Assembly: GCA_037179385.1 (NCBI GenBank)
Contig: CM074189.1
Location: forward strand, 22,145,020 to 22,209,019
Direction: 5' to 3'
Origin: Holothuria scabra
Lineage: Eukaryota; Echinodermata; Holothuroidea; Aspidochirotida; Holothuriidae
DNA: 64,000 nucleotides
Under the pieces are notes generated by a model. The model ran no database searches. It was not told where the DNA came from and saw only the letters and a program-made list of their open reading frames with translations. This document shows, piece after piece, positions 36,961 through 49,116 of the stretch (position 1 is the stretch's first letter; each line of letters begins with the position of its first letter). The position numbers were made by a program, and so were the translations under genes.

Positions 36961-38150
36961 GAGTTCCCGGTTAGGAAATCTTCGGGTTTCGCCTTCGGCT
37001 GACCGGCGCTTACAGCACGTAAATGCCCTAAGGGAAGACGAGCGACGGATATTACATGACAGGTGTCATCGAAGTGGCAAAATTTCCGAAAAGCTACTCC
37101 AAATACGAGCTCCGTGTTAAGGAGGAAAGACGCAGGACGTTCCAGCCGTAGCTGAGGCCGGTACGTACCTGCTAAGGCAGTGTTTGCAGGTGAACACAGA
37201 AGTATTTGGAAGATCCCTTGGCTTAACAATGTGCAGGTTCACCCGTATACACAAAAAACAGCATCACATAGACTTTGTGACTGCCTTCGAAAAGAATCAG
37301 TTATACACTGGAAGTTTATCAGTTAGTAGCATTTAAGTTCCGGTCATTTTTCCTTTGCGGCTAAACGTAATTACAAATCAGAATGCAAGGCATTCATACT
37401 CACAAATCGAGGCGGATTAAATGTTCTAGTGATATTAACAGAGAGTTGCGAAATTTTAGCAACTCCCAGATACGAGAAACAGGTAGTAGATGGTGAATTT
37501 TTGTTGATGAGGAGGACTGCGCATTTCAGAAAAGGAAATCATTGTTGAAAATTTATTCAGGTGAAAGATCAGTGATGGGTTGTGAGGGAAATAGAAATGT
37601 TTATGCTACAAGCTCGAGTGTTAGAAATGTATATGTTAGTGAAACGTATATCAGTATATAATGATGTCAAAATTGACTAGACAAAACAGGTAGTGGATGA
37701 CATTATCTACTAGATCCAGAAAATAGACGTGTTTAGATTGCAGAAGAATTTTTTTATTAATAATTTCCCGTCGTAGTCAAAACTGTCAGAATTTCACGTA
37801 TATTATTGGCAGTTCACAAAAAAACCTTGAAGACCTGGCGACACAGTTCCCCAGCTTTTCGGTACTTTGTTACCAAAAATAAATGAGTGCAACACAGTTT
37901 GTTAACGACATTTTGCAACTGGGGCACAAACAAACCATGAACATTCGCATTAAACACTGCAAGTTGAACGTTTCGATCATCCTATGGATGTCGTGCATTT
38001 AACTTCATGCTTCGATCAACCACGCTGTAGCTACATTATCAATTGACGGCCAGTTTCTCAATGCCGTAAAACACAGAGCGCAGAGAACGATTTTCACACC
38101 AAATATTGAGATTTCTTAGAGCTTTCTATTGATACAACTATTTAAAATAA
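36961..38150. other. Non-coding stretch
   Basis: No gene supported. A minus-strand frame of 140 codons at 36807-37229 crosses the border of the repeat block and lacks any motif, so it is probably chance. AT-rich beyond 37300. Confidence 0.4.
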
Positions 38151-38151
38151 G

Positions 38152-39730
38152 TAAAAGAAAAGTAGACGATGCGCCATCTGACGTAATCATGGTCAAAGGA
38201 CCTTGCACACTTTTTAGGAAAGGCCCGAAATCAACTAAGGGATTTCATGCGAAAGATATTAGGCTTTATTAGGAAGCTGGGGTTTGAATTTAAAGAGATT
38301 GGTTCCTATGACCAAGCTATACCGGTTTCTGTTGTCTGGCTCATATTGTTCTAATATGGCAGCAACTGCATCAGGAGCGAACCTACGTGCATGGTTGTAA
38401 GTTAAATCCAAAGCTTTATGGAGCCAAAGTTAAATTATTACGGATAAGTTAACCTCTTTTGATGTATAAATTTAACCGAACTTTCCATAAACCTTCAGAT
38501 GACATTGATAAATTGTTTAGGCAGTGTTCCGATGATAGCCTTCTTATGAGCACGGGTGGGTAGAAGGGGGCTCGTTAAAATTGTTTTTGATAAACGGTAA
38601 CAAACTACAGTGTCCAAATTATAAGCACATGGCAGATAAGAGGCATGTTTAATTTTTGCCAATTCTTTTTGGGTGTTTCACCGGGGCTTAATTAAAGCTA
38701 GCCATTCCAGGGGTGGCGCTTCGAGGTTTCTCTTGTGAACACTGAAGGGTTGCCATGAGAAAGTAGCTTTTAAGACTAGCACCGAATTTACACTCTGCTT
38801 ATCTTGTCTGTATTCTTACGATACAGAGTGTGAATAGTTTCAATCTTTTATTTAGGTTTCTCGGAATTACTTTTCAAACGTTCAATATCATGTCGTTTAT
38901 TTATACTACAAGAGGTTATATGACCGTACTCTCGCCGTTTGGGTTATGGGCGTATAGGTGACTACGTAAAGTCTACTTTCCTTTGGAGGAGACAAGAGAT
39001 CGAGTTGAAGGCTATGAATGACCTTTAATCGATTGGGAAGCCTGCGTTTTTTGTTAGAGAGAACGGAGGTTACCAAAGTTGGTTGCTAGATGTAAATGCC
39101 CGTGTAAAAGAGTTGCTTGCCGTGCAGTGGCCTTTTTCTAAAGTTCTCCCGACCCTCTGGCCATGGAGTTGCTCCCTGCTCTGGCAAAGGGCCGTTCGGC
39201 GAAACCAAAAATTTCACTGCTTCCCGAAGAAGCTATTACCTCCACTGAAGGACAGCACGTGACCAACCTCACGGCCTTCAGACCATTTACATCATATGTC
39301 TGTCATTCATGTCTCCATTCCACACTAGATGAAAAGAACAGCCACTAGGCATAATCTTAGCCAAAAACCACAGAGGGAGAGGGGGGGGGGGGCTTTGTAG
39401 TAGACCGGGTATGCGGCTTTTTGTGCAACTGAAAGGGCTAGCTAGCTCGAATAGTTTTACTTACGTCTTTCGGACGTGAAAGAAAGATACTCCCATTCTG
39501 TTAGCTGATTGATTACCTGAATAGGCGGGAAACCTTCTTAGGAACTACCATTTGATCTCAAGTCAAGTTGTGCTGGATTTGGAGGGTCTAGAGACTTTTG
39601 TTTTTACTTTTTGTCCTCCCCTTACGGTAGGAGAGGATTGAATATTGTCAAGAAGAAATTATGATGAAAGACTTTGAGCGGAAAACGCAATGGGAAGAGT
39701 GATCGGAATTTCAAAATCCTAATCATTCAA
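38152..39730 (+). repeat. Diverged full-length relative of the array unit
   Basis: A single copy in the same orientation as the array. It opens with AGTAGACGATGCGCCATCTG, then AGGAAAGGCCCGAAATC, ACCGGTTTCTGTTG and GGAGCGAACC, each in the order of the unit. Further matches occur at TCGCCGTTTGGGTTATGGGC (about 38933), GTGACTACGTAAAGTCT and a CCTCCCCTTACGGTAGGAG block near 39615. It is longer (~1.57 kb) and heavily diverged. The 61-codon frame at 39163 is not shared with the array. Confidence 0.65.
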
Positions 39731-40700
39731 TTATAAGGATAGTTTGCCTTGCAACATGGCGTGGCGACCTCACTCTAACGGCTTTATTTTGACTTCAGTG
39801 AACGACCTCTACATATTAGTTCTGCCGCGTCAGCAGGTCAGTTGCCTGGACAAGTTGATCATCGATGTGGTGTTTGTGTGTATATAATCTAGTAAAGATA
39901 TTTGCTCATAAACCTACTTCGTAAAGTTTCCTCAAGATTTGAAGGCTTCTTTTACAGGTAATTAAAGGACCAATGAATATACCCTTTCCCAATATCAATC
40001 AGATGATATTGTGGGATACGGTTTTGGACGTGTTTTATTTTCTTCTTCTTCTTACTTTTTTCCCTGGAAAAAACAACACACAGCAATATTCTATCCGACT
40101 GTTTTTTTTTTTTTTTTGCAATATTTATATGGAAAATGAGTTTATTAGCAAATGCAAAATTTCACAAAATGAAAAATAGAAATTGAAACAATAGTGTTTA
40201 CTTACTCCAATCGTCAACGTCTGAAAAACGAAAAGGAAATCAGTTTTAGTGTGCTAATCATGTAATTACTCAAGATCATATATTGTTACCAAGGTAACGT
40301 TCAATGAATATTTCTGCCAAATTTCTGCAATGGAAGTAGAAAATGAAAAGTCATAAGAAAAGAACCAATTTTTACACCCTGTATTATGTGAACCCACTTG
40401 TGTTTTCGGTTTATCGTGCCATAAACACATGACACGGTAGTTTTCAAGAATTCCCAGCCACGTTTCATATATATTGGTTAATATAAAATTTTGAAACTAG
40501 TATTCCTTCATTTTTTGTACAAAACGGACCAAAAAAGGCTCATGATAATTAAGAATCCAAGAGAACGTGCACCGATTTTTGAAGAAATTGCTTAAAATAC
40601 AAAAGAACCGTAAGGCCATTATTTTCGATTAAATCAATGTATAACTTTCAAGAAAACTCCATTGAACGTGACGTCACCACTTTTTACCGATGCTTTATAT
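39731..40700. other. Non-coding stretch
   Basis: No gene supported. AT-rich, with a T run near 40103-40117. Confidence 0.45.
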
Positions 40701-40704
40701 TGCT

Positions 40705-41740
40705 GTGTTGTTGGAACGCAAAAAGGGTCATGGTAGTACGACGTCTGTTCAGATAAAACGTCGTCTTTCCTGGTATTTTGACGACTTTTAGGATACTTTT
40801 GTCAGTATAACTACATTTCAAAAACGTATTTCACTTTCTAAAATGCCGTTGCTGTCGTTTAATGAGATTTATGCAAAGGCATTAAAATATTTTCGAAGTC
40901 ATAACACTTAACACGGCGAAATAGGTGTGACCCTTTTAGCGCAAGGTATTCGTCAAAAAATTCAAGTAAAATACTACCTCCAAGTAATATACCATCTCCT
41001 AGTAAATTGCCGCCTTCAAGTAAAATACCACCCACATGTAATTAACCACCTTCAGGTAATACAACACCTGCAAATAAAATTACACTTTAAATTTACTATT
41101 GATGCATTAAGGGGACTCTAAAAGGTGTGAATTTACCATTAATGTGTTAAAAGGATTCTACGTGTTTGACAAAAGGGATTTGACAAAATGGAAACTTATT
41201 AATTGTTTTAGAGGCCCACATTTATCGCATAACGTTTAAACAGTCTATTTGAACTATTTTAACGTTTAACTTTTTTAACGTTCTGCGAAAAATGTGGGCA
41301 GCCAAAATTCACATTTCCCATTTGTGTCAAACACGTAGAATCACTTTAACTCATTAATTTCAACTTCACAGCCCTACTTTTCCCCTTTAATGCATCGATT
41401 GTAATTAAAGGTGTTCTCTTTCTTGGAGGCGTTGTATGTTTGGTGGGTAGCATATTACCTGTGGGTTTGTATTTTATTGAAGGCGGTTTATCATTTGGAG
41501 ATCGTGTATTACTTGGAGGTGGTATTTTACTTGAACCTTTTGGCGCATACTATGGGCGAAAAGAGTCACACGTATTTTGTAGTGTGAAGTATTTTGACAA
41601 TAACAACCTCATTTTGGACTGGGAAATAAGTTTCTAGGATGAAGTGTTACTGACAAAAGTATATAAAAGGTGTCACAATACCCGGACAGACGGTATTTTA
41701 TCTGAATAGACGTACTATCATGTCCATTTTTTGCGTGCCA
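40705..41740. mobile_element. ~1.03-kb foldback element
   Basis: Two arms of roughly 500 bp are inverted copies of each other around a centre near 41250. Outer parts pair at ACGCAAAAAG / CTTTTTGCGT-type text, then AGTACGACGTCTGTTCAGAT with its mirror, then GATACTTTTGTCAGT with its mirror. Inner parts carry a short-period repeat (AAGTAAAATACCACC, CAAGTAATATACCATC, and so on) in the left arm (40965-41090) and its reverse complement (TTACTTGGAGGTGG, GGTATTTTACTTG) in the right arm (41440-41540). Long inverted arms built on short tandem repeats are the mark of foldback elements. No transposase frame is present. Confidence 0.8.
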
Positions 41741-41784
41741 TGGTGCTGAGTGTTGTGAAAAGTATAGGATCATATAAAGCCAGT

Positions 41785-41960
41785 TTTGTAATCGAGTCAC
41801 TAGATTAGTGATTCGAGTCACCAGTTTTCAAACTTTAAAGTGACTCTAGTCGAGTCATTGACTCGAGTCACTGTACTATTTCAATGGGGAAATTACTCCT
41901 GAGTTCTATCGAGTCACTATCATTTTGAAAGGAAGTGACTCGAGTCGTGAGTTGTTACAA
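41785..41960. repeat. Cluster of GACTCGAGTC motifs
   Basis: About nine copies of CGAGTCAC, GTGACTCGAGTC or close variants sit in both orientations within 175 bp, immediately right of the foldback element. A weaker cluster recurs at 52166-52290. Probably a small palindromic transposon; it could also bind a dimeric protein such as a bZIP factor. Confidence 0.55.
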
Positions 41961-44660
41961 AACTGTATACAGCCCAAGGTTTTGCTCTACATCACCCATC
42001 CAATGTATCAAATGAGCAAACAGTAAGTAAAAATTGCACCGTTACCGGTAACCAAGCAGCTATTTCGTAAGTGTTAAGTATGAAACTTAGTCTTTTGAAT
42101 GTTTTGCGGCTCTTAGAGCAGAAAATAAATTTCAGGAAAATGCTACATGCCACCAGTTTTTAGCGCCAACTACAACATAGTTGGCCCTAAATTTAATAAA
42201 AGCAAGAAGATCTCGGTTATTTCCTTACTAATCAAGCAATGAAGAATGAAGGAAAAATATACCCCCCTTTTACCCACAAAAAGTGAAAATGTTAAAACTT
42301 CACAACAACACCTGTTGCTTACAGAGCAACGACAGGCCGAAGAAAACTAATTCATTTTTTAGCTAAAGCTTACTTCCATATTATCCAAAATTTTGTTCAG
42401 ACCTTGGTCTCTACTGGGTAAATACTTTTTAGTCACACAACAAAAAGTTAACCCTCTACTGCAGGTAATCATAGGTGCATTTTAGTTAATCGTAAGTGTT
42501 ATGTTTCAATTCATTGACAGGTCTATTGTGATAGTCACACTTGACTAAAACTTAGGTCTTTAATGCAAGTTTCAAAAGCAATGCCAGCAGTTGGTTTGAC
42601 GTAAGTTGAATGAGGTGTTGCATGACGTAAGTTGAATGAGTTGTTTGCATGAGAGCTACAACATTTGTACATTATCTGCTAGGGGATCTATAAAAAAAAA
42701 ACACTTGTACCAAGAGCCCCGATATTACCCATCTTTGCTTTAAGTTATTTCACTAGAATTGTTGCATTTGCAAAGTATTTTCTACAACAGCCCGAAAATT
42801 CTTCATAAATATAAATGGATTCTAGGTTTTTGACAAAAGAGAACCACATCACAGGGTCATTGCAACATTAAAGTGGTAATAGTAAGCATAATGAGTCAAA
42901 TTTCATATCCAATATTGACTCAAAAAGTTGAAATTTAGAATTGTGAGTGTGTAGCGAATTTGTGCATAATTTAAAAAGTGTCTGGCCACAAACCGAATTG
43001 AACAATTAAGTACTCACTCATAAAACAGGTATTTGTACGTAGGATATGGGGATACTCTTAGTCTGACCATTTGTCATTGGCATGAAAAACTTAACAGGTT
43101 TTAAGTCACAAAAATTTGTTGAATTTCATGAAATACTCAAGGAAGCTCAATGAATATTTTAACAGTCCATTCGAACAATGAAGACCAATAAACAAGTCAC
43201 TCCTCAACGCTAAAACATTCTGGCTAATTTTGTTCCAGTTCCATAAACATAATGGCAAAAATTTAAAAATCGAAAATGATAGATTGAAAACTTCATTCAG
43301 TCTCATCCCACCCATGAATGTCCCAGCCAACAAGAGGGCACTGGTGCATGAATACTTAATACTCCGAAACTAACGCTAATACTGCGCTACATTACCATCC
43401 GCTCTGTTACGCAAACGTTTGATCATACTGCCTTCATTAGCTCCAATTCCACAACATTGTATACGTTACATCAGATTGATCACGTTATATCAGATTGATG
43501 AATAAGAAGACTGATATCTCACCCATATTCCTTTGACAGAATTCCCTTTCAACATAAATCAAATCACACAATGGATCTTGTACTAGTCTTTAAAATGCTT
43601 CAAACTGAAATAGAAACTTCATGCCAACTTTTGATAAATATACAGAACACTTTTTTGAAGAACCAAAATCTCGGCCTTCTGTCCCAATACAATCGCTGTT
43701 CCCTTTTTCAACCAAGTCAAATATCAGCATTAGCACATGCATCAATAACAGCACAAACAAAACCTGTTGGCAGAATCGTATACAGTACTGTATGTTGGGC
43801 CTTTGTAATGAAAGACCTCCAGGACCCAGTAGTAAAAGAAGCACTACTTCCTCCCAACACAAATAATAGTTACACATGGAGGATATATGGGTACACCACC
43901 CCCCCCCCCCCCAGGAGCCTGATGTATTTTTCTGTGTGTATAGCCTCTTACAAGGGAACTTCCAAACACTTGTATGATGAGCGTCAAACAATTCTCCCTG
44001 CTAGTTGGCTCAGGGAAGATTTAGAAGTCACAACTAACTCCGTATGTTGAACAGGGGTATTCCTTAGTGTTAAAAACCCCCTTTCACTGGTATTGTGAAG
44101 CAAACATAAGTTTTGGTTTTGTAGAGATAATCTGTTGATTATTTCAATCATTTCAGGCAATCTATACATGCAAGATTCTGTAAGAACAACAGCACAGGGT
44201 TTACTCCAAGTGCATTATAGTTGGGTACCTGTGATCATGTCATTCTTTGGTCAATGCACTTTTACATTTTGGAGCTTATGTGATGGAAGGGATTCCATTT
44301 CACTTGAGCATTTGTCTTTCGTGAGGGGTGGGGGCATGATTTAAATAAAAGAGGTGTTTTTTATGGACAGTGTCAGCTAATCACCCCAAATCCTTGTCAT
44401 TAAGTCATTTCATCTGTTGCAACTCCCTGTTTAAACAAATCGCCAGGCTCCGACAAAATGTTTATATAAATCGAGTCTTTTGAGAATACGAGGGTCAATA
44501 ACTTGTTTATTCTTTTAATTTCTCATGTCAAAGTGGACTCCTCTCTGATAATAAGGCAGAGCATATTTTACTCTCCTTCCTAAGGGCAACAAAGAGCATC
44601 GTTAAAAAAAATGGCGACCGATAGTCCTACTTTGCATACATTATACAAACTTGCTGTTAA
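41961..44660. other. Non-coding stretch
   Basis: No gene supported. A tandem duplication of about 28 bp at 42597-42652 carries GACGTAAGTTGAATGAG twice. A plus-strand frame of 159 codons at 43571-44050 contains a translated C run and no motif, and a minus-strand frame overlaps it; both are probably chance. The DNA just left of 44660 may be the broken 5' side of the LINE. Confidence 0.45.
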
Positions 44661-46460
44661 AAGCTATGGGTTCGTACTCTGTATAGCAATGCTTCTTGTA
44701 GCAAAGTAAATAATGGCTACATTACTGAGTATTTCAAAGTCTCTAGGGGTGTCCGCCAAGGGTGTCCTCTTTGTCCCTAACTTTTCATTACTTGTTTCGA
44801 AATTTGTGCATTTCATTAAATTGAATGTTAATGGACATGATATTATTGCAATTTGAGAATTGCGAATTTCTAGGAATGCTGGCGATACCGGTTTAATATC
44901 CGACGGTTACTCAAATAGTATTAGAGAAACATTAAATATTCTCAAAGCGTTTTGTAGAGCATCTGGTTATAGTAAATTTGGGTAAGTCTTGCCTTTTCCT
45001 TTTGGGTCCATTGTTTTCAAATCCGCCGCCTTACTTTAATAACCTCGGGTTGCCATTATAACGAACTATAACTTAGAAGTTATTTGTACTCATCACTGAG
45101 AAGACTTCTTTAAACTAAATTACGTACCCAAACTTTCTCGTTTCAAACGAACGCTTAATCTTTGGTCTTCAATAGACCTAACCCCTATTGGAAGAATTGT
45201 TAGACAATTTGCCATATCACAAATGGTTTATCTTTTTATGGTTCTAACAAACCCGGGCAACGATTTTTTCAAGGAACTAGAAAGTCTGGTTTTTAGATTC
45301 GTTTTGTCTAAAACGTTGATTAGGTTAAAAGAAGAGTTTTAATTAATACTTAATGTAAAGTTGGTTTTGATATGATTGATGTTAAATATTTTGCTACAAG
45401 TCTGAGAAGTAACTGGGTCAAGCTACAACTAGATGAGAACAATGGTTCGTGGAAAGTTTTATTTAATGAACCACTTAAAAATACGGAAAAATCTTTTTTC
45501 GTTGAAAGTAGATTTTCAAAACATGATATTGATATTTCAAATATCTAACTTCGCGATATTTGTTCTGCTTGGTCTAATTACCATTTCAGACCTATTGATA
45601 GCTATTCAGGGGGAAATCAATACATTTTGAATAATTCCCTAATGTAAATCGACAATTAACTAATCTATATCAATACTCTGGGACAAAACAATGATTTTAA
45701 AATTGGGGATCTTTTTGACGATTAAGTAACCCCTTAGACTATAATCATTTTTGTACGAAGTTTGTTCTGAAACATTTCCCACTTGCGTCATACTTTGGTA
45801 TTTTATCGTCAATTTCGAGACCATGGAAATAGTGCAAAATGTGATCAAATTTTAGCTGAAAATGTTGAACGTATTTTCAACGTATATAAAAGCTGCATCA
45901 TCATGTAACTTAACAAATTTTATTTAAAAGTACTCAGTTGAGAAAAAAGGCACAAAAGTCCAAATCAATTAACAAACGGTTAGAAACCTAAAATGAAATG
46001 AATATAACAATATTTTCATGCTCCCTTATATAGCAGCGGAAGGTAAAAAGATACATTACGTTGAGTTTCGTTTTTGCACAGGGTTTGAAGTACTAACGAG
46101 TATTTGTTAACTTTTAAGATTAAAGAAAAAGGCAGTCCGCTTTGTTCGACTTTTTCCATGATAATAGTGAAAAAGTTGAATATCTGATTTGTAATTGTAC
46201 ATGTGTTAAAGATTTTTGGTTGCTTCATGCACCCGCTGGTTGAAAGTAATTTGGAAATTTGGAAAAAACATGAAAAACTTGGTTTTTGTTGAAGACGTTA
46301 AGCATCCTATTAATTTCTTTATTTTACATGTAAAGTGCTATATCTTTTATTGCAAAATTAAAAACATGCAACCTGATTTTATTACTGGTTTATAAAATAT
46401 ATGTGTTAATGTTGAAAACACGAAATGGAAAAGAATGAAATAAACATGAAAGAAAAATGT
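44661..46460 (+). pseudogene. Dead L1/Tx1-like LINE, reverse transcriptase 3' half
   Basis: A 5'-truncated non-LTR retrotransposon. Readable fragments in order are TLYSNASCSKVNNGY and SRGVRQGCPL (44742-44771), the conserved reverse-transcriptase block. Then come NAGDTGLISDG (44875 on) where YADDT is expected, NLWSSIDLTPIGRI (45157-45198), VYLFMVLTNPGNDFFKELES, FDMIDVKYFATSLRSNWVKL, and late pieces VEYLICNCTCVKDFW and CKIKNMQPDFI typical of the C-terminal region of this clade. Stops and frameshifts separate the pieces, and the catalytic motif has lost an Asp (YADD to NAGD), so it cannot work. The clade call rests on the WS..DLTPIGRI and late zinc-binding style segments. Confidence 0.85.
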
Positions 46461-47454
46461 TCTAAAAGTGTCGTTAGTGTCGCTTCAGTGCTTGTGCTGC
46501 GTTTAAAATCAACAGGATTTAATATGAAAGCTACAGTTTACTGTGTGTAACAATGGAGCTCCGTGTTGGTTTCATGGTGTAACTAACGCACCAGCCTGGG
46601 AAGGAACTTTTGTCCAATCTACTTAACAATTAAATTTTCTTTTTATCTAATTAATATTGAACGCCAGACCGTGGTCCTATACGATTATTCTTCAACCTTA
46701 ATCGCATCTTTCCTATCCGAAAGCGGGCGAGGTCAGCTTAAAATGAAATTAATACCTTTGAGATAGACAGCACTTCAAATCTCATTATCTATGTGCTTAC
46801 ACAAAAATTACAGTATACTCTTGCTCAGGATAAGAAGTTCAAAACAACTCGTGTGGTACAAAAATATTTATTTGTACTCACAAAGGCGTGATTTAAGTAG
46901 ATTTTAACCCGAAACCCTTTTTCAAATGAGCTGGCAACTTTTCAGTACATCGCGGTCTTTTATCTAAATTTAAGAACGTTTACTGCCATGGTCAATCGAG
47001 TTATGAAAGATTTCAGCAAAAAAAAAAAAAAAGAGAGACCTAATGCTGTTCTCTTCTATGAAACACAAAGGATGATCTTAATGGTTAAGTAAAACCTCAA
47101 TAAAGTTAAACTTACCCGAATAGTTTTGATCTGCGGACACAAATAAGGAAATATCTCGTTCAAGAGTTTCTTTTGAAGTAGGTATTAATTGGTTATCTAA
47201 GTGTTGAGATTGCTTTGAGTGTAATTCTTCTAACCTATCAGATCTGCCTTAAAAACTAGAAAAACCATTCCGTTAGTAACTTCATTTTCAACTTTAAACA
47301 TTTTAGTTGTCGACATTAAAATTCTTCAAAATATAAATAATGTGAATGAGTAAATATTATAATTGTCTCTCATTATAAGGCCTGAACATAGGACCTTTTT
47401 GGCTTATACATATACCAACAAAAAGTATAGAAAATGAACAGTGAAACAACGTGC
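46461..47454. other. Non-coding stretch
   Basis: No gene supported. AT-rich, with an A run near 47020-47033. Confidence 0.45.
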
Positions 47455-47885
47455 AAATAAATGCATTTTGTGGATTTTGGGAAGTAGGTAGAAATTAGAA
47501 ATCTGTGGACAAGGGTATAGTCGAGAAGTAGCCGTTTTCGGTAGTTAGTCGTTACCCATGCGCTCGGTTAATGTGTTCTAGACCAACATTTGGCAATCAA
47601 AAGTGTGGTCAGCAGGTATACTGGATAACTGTTCATCAGCAATGGCAATTTACAAGTTCTCCCACCAACTGAGCTACCACAGCTCCACTTTGTCGGCTGG
47701 TTTGATGATGATATCCCTGTTTTAATTGGGAAAAGGACGGAATATACATACACAGAAATGATGACACTAAAACAGCTGTGCGAAGAGACGATGGGTAAAC
47801 AAGCGTTGTATGCTTTATGGATTTTCGGAAGTAGGTAGAAATAGAAATCTGTGAGCTAGGGTGTAGAGATGTAGCCATTTGTTTT
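47455..47885. repeat. Direct repeats around a tRNA-like fragment
   Basis: An ~80-bp sequence (GAAGTAGGTAGAAAT, AGAAATCTGTG, AGGGT(A/G)TAG, GTAGCC) occurs at about 47460-47541 and again at about 47808-47881 in the same orientation. Between them, on the minus strand, lies a tRNA-like A-box segment (TAGCTCAGTTGGTGGGAGAA, 47658-47677). No convincing B box follows, so this is at best a damaged SINE. Confidence 0.5.
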
Positions 47886-47899
47886 TACCGGAACTTGCC

Positions 47900-48540
47900 G
47901 GACCTTATAATATTTACTTGGCCACTTGTTTACCATGTAACGTACAATATGTAGGATCTACTGCTACCCTTTAAGGTCCGGTTTCGTAACTACAAATTGG
48001 ACCTCGTTAATAACAAATCAAGGTGTGAGTTATCAGTACACTTTGATTCAAAATCTAACAATTTCGACAAAATTCGTTTTATTATATTAAAAAAGGTAGA
48101 AGCACCTCTACCGTAAACACAATTTAAACGAACCGGGAAGCATTTTTGATGGCACGACTGTGTACTTTTTGGTTTTAAGAAGAGAAAAGAATTTAGTTCC
48201 CGTAAAGAGGCAGCTACTGGTCCTAGTTTTTGTTCATTGTTGTCGATTTTCTCTTTCTGTTCTCCCCTTAAGGGGGTTTTCTTTTTCCATCCCGTATTGG
48301 ATTCTTATTGATTTTGTACCTACCTTTAATTTGATTTTTTTGCTTTATAGGTTTTCTCAGGAGATTGGCAGTATACTGATTCTTCTTGGTACCGTTTTAC
48401 AGCCTTATGTTGCGGAGTTGCTAAATGCTTTTTTACCTTTTACCTTTTATCTTTTAATTCTGATGCACAGGGATATATATGATGTCTCTTATCTTGTTTC
48501 CTTTTAATTGGCTGATTAAGGTTGAATAAAGAATTAAAAA
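47900..48540 (+). pseudogene. Penelope-like element remnant, GIY-YIG endonuclease
   Basis: A frame from about 47909 reads NIYLATCLPCNVQYVGSTAT, then VRFRNYKLDLVNNKSRCELS and VHF. This matches the GIY-YIG nuclease that ends Penelope-like retroelement proteins: the IYL...C...QYVGST core, the following arginine-rich RFRN segment and the downstream histidine. A frameshift after STAT and a stop near 48113 break it. Another shift leads to GFKKRKEFSSR (about 48168), resembling the usual LN.R.EF end. The rest, ending near AATAAAGAATTAAAAAG at 48540, looks like the 3' untranslated tail. The 115-codon frame at 48160-48507 overlaps this tail and is not a gene. Confidence 0.75.
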
Positions 48541-49116
48541 GTACCAAGCACGTTGTGTTACTTGTCATCATTAGCGTGTAGTTGACCGCCACTAAACTTT
48601 ACTCACTCTAAATATGCGTTATTCTGGTGGTGTTTGCGATTCATTTGTGAATTCTACCTGCTAACCGAGATATGATGTTTCTTTGTTATCAAATAATGTT
48701 AGAATCACTAAGTCACACAAAACTTAATGGTATAGATGAGAACATTTAAAAGAAGGTACACATATCTATTTTTGCCAAAGTGGACGTATTTTTAGGGCAA
48801 AATTTAACCTTTACGTTAGTCAAAAATTACAATAGTACCCAATGAATGTCCAACGATTTTTTACACATAAGTATTGTGTTGATCTAATTTCAACCAATAC
48901 CCTTTCATTATAGAGGGAGAAGGTGCACTTGCCCGTTTTAATAATGATCTTGCCTATTATCAACAATCCCCTGCGTCCAAAATGTAAAGACAAGCATTTA
49001 GCTTCGAGGATGCTGCTAAAATAATGCATGCCAAATACTTAATCCACATTTGTTGAGCCTATGAACCATACGTTACTCCAACATTAAAATAAAGGATCCT
49101 ACGCTAGTTTTGCAAA
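48541..49116. other. Non-coding stretch
   Basis: No gene supported. AT-rich with no repeat that I can connect to others. Confidence 0.45.

Noticed and set aside
36807..37229. 140-codon minus-strand frame
   Set aside because: It crosses the edge of a decayed repeat block and has no family resemblance or splice borders.
43571..44050. 159-codon plus-strand frame
   Set aside because: It translates a C homopolymer into prolines, overlaps a 133-codon frame on the other strand and shows no motif.
48160..48507. 115-codon hydrophobic frame that could be read as a membrane protein
   Set aside because: It lies over the frameshifted end and T-rich tail of the Penelope-like remnant; the hydrophobicity comes from T-rich DNA.
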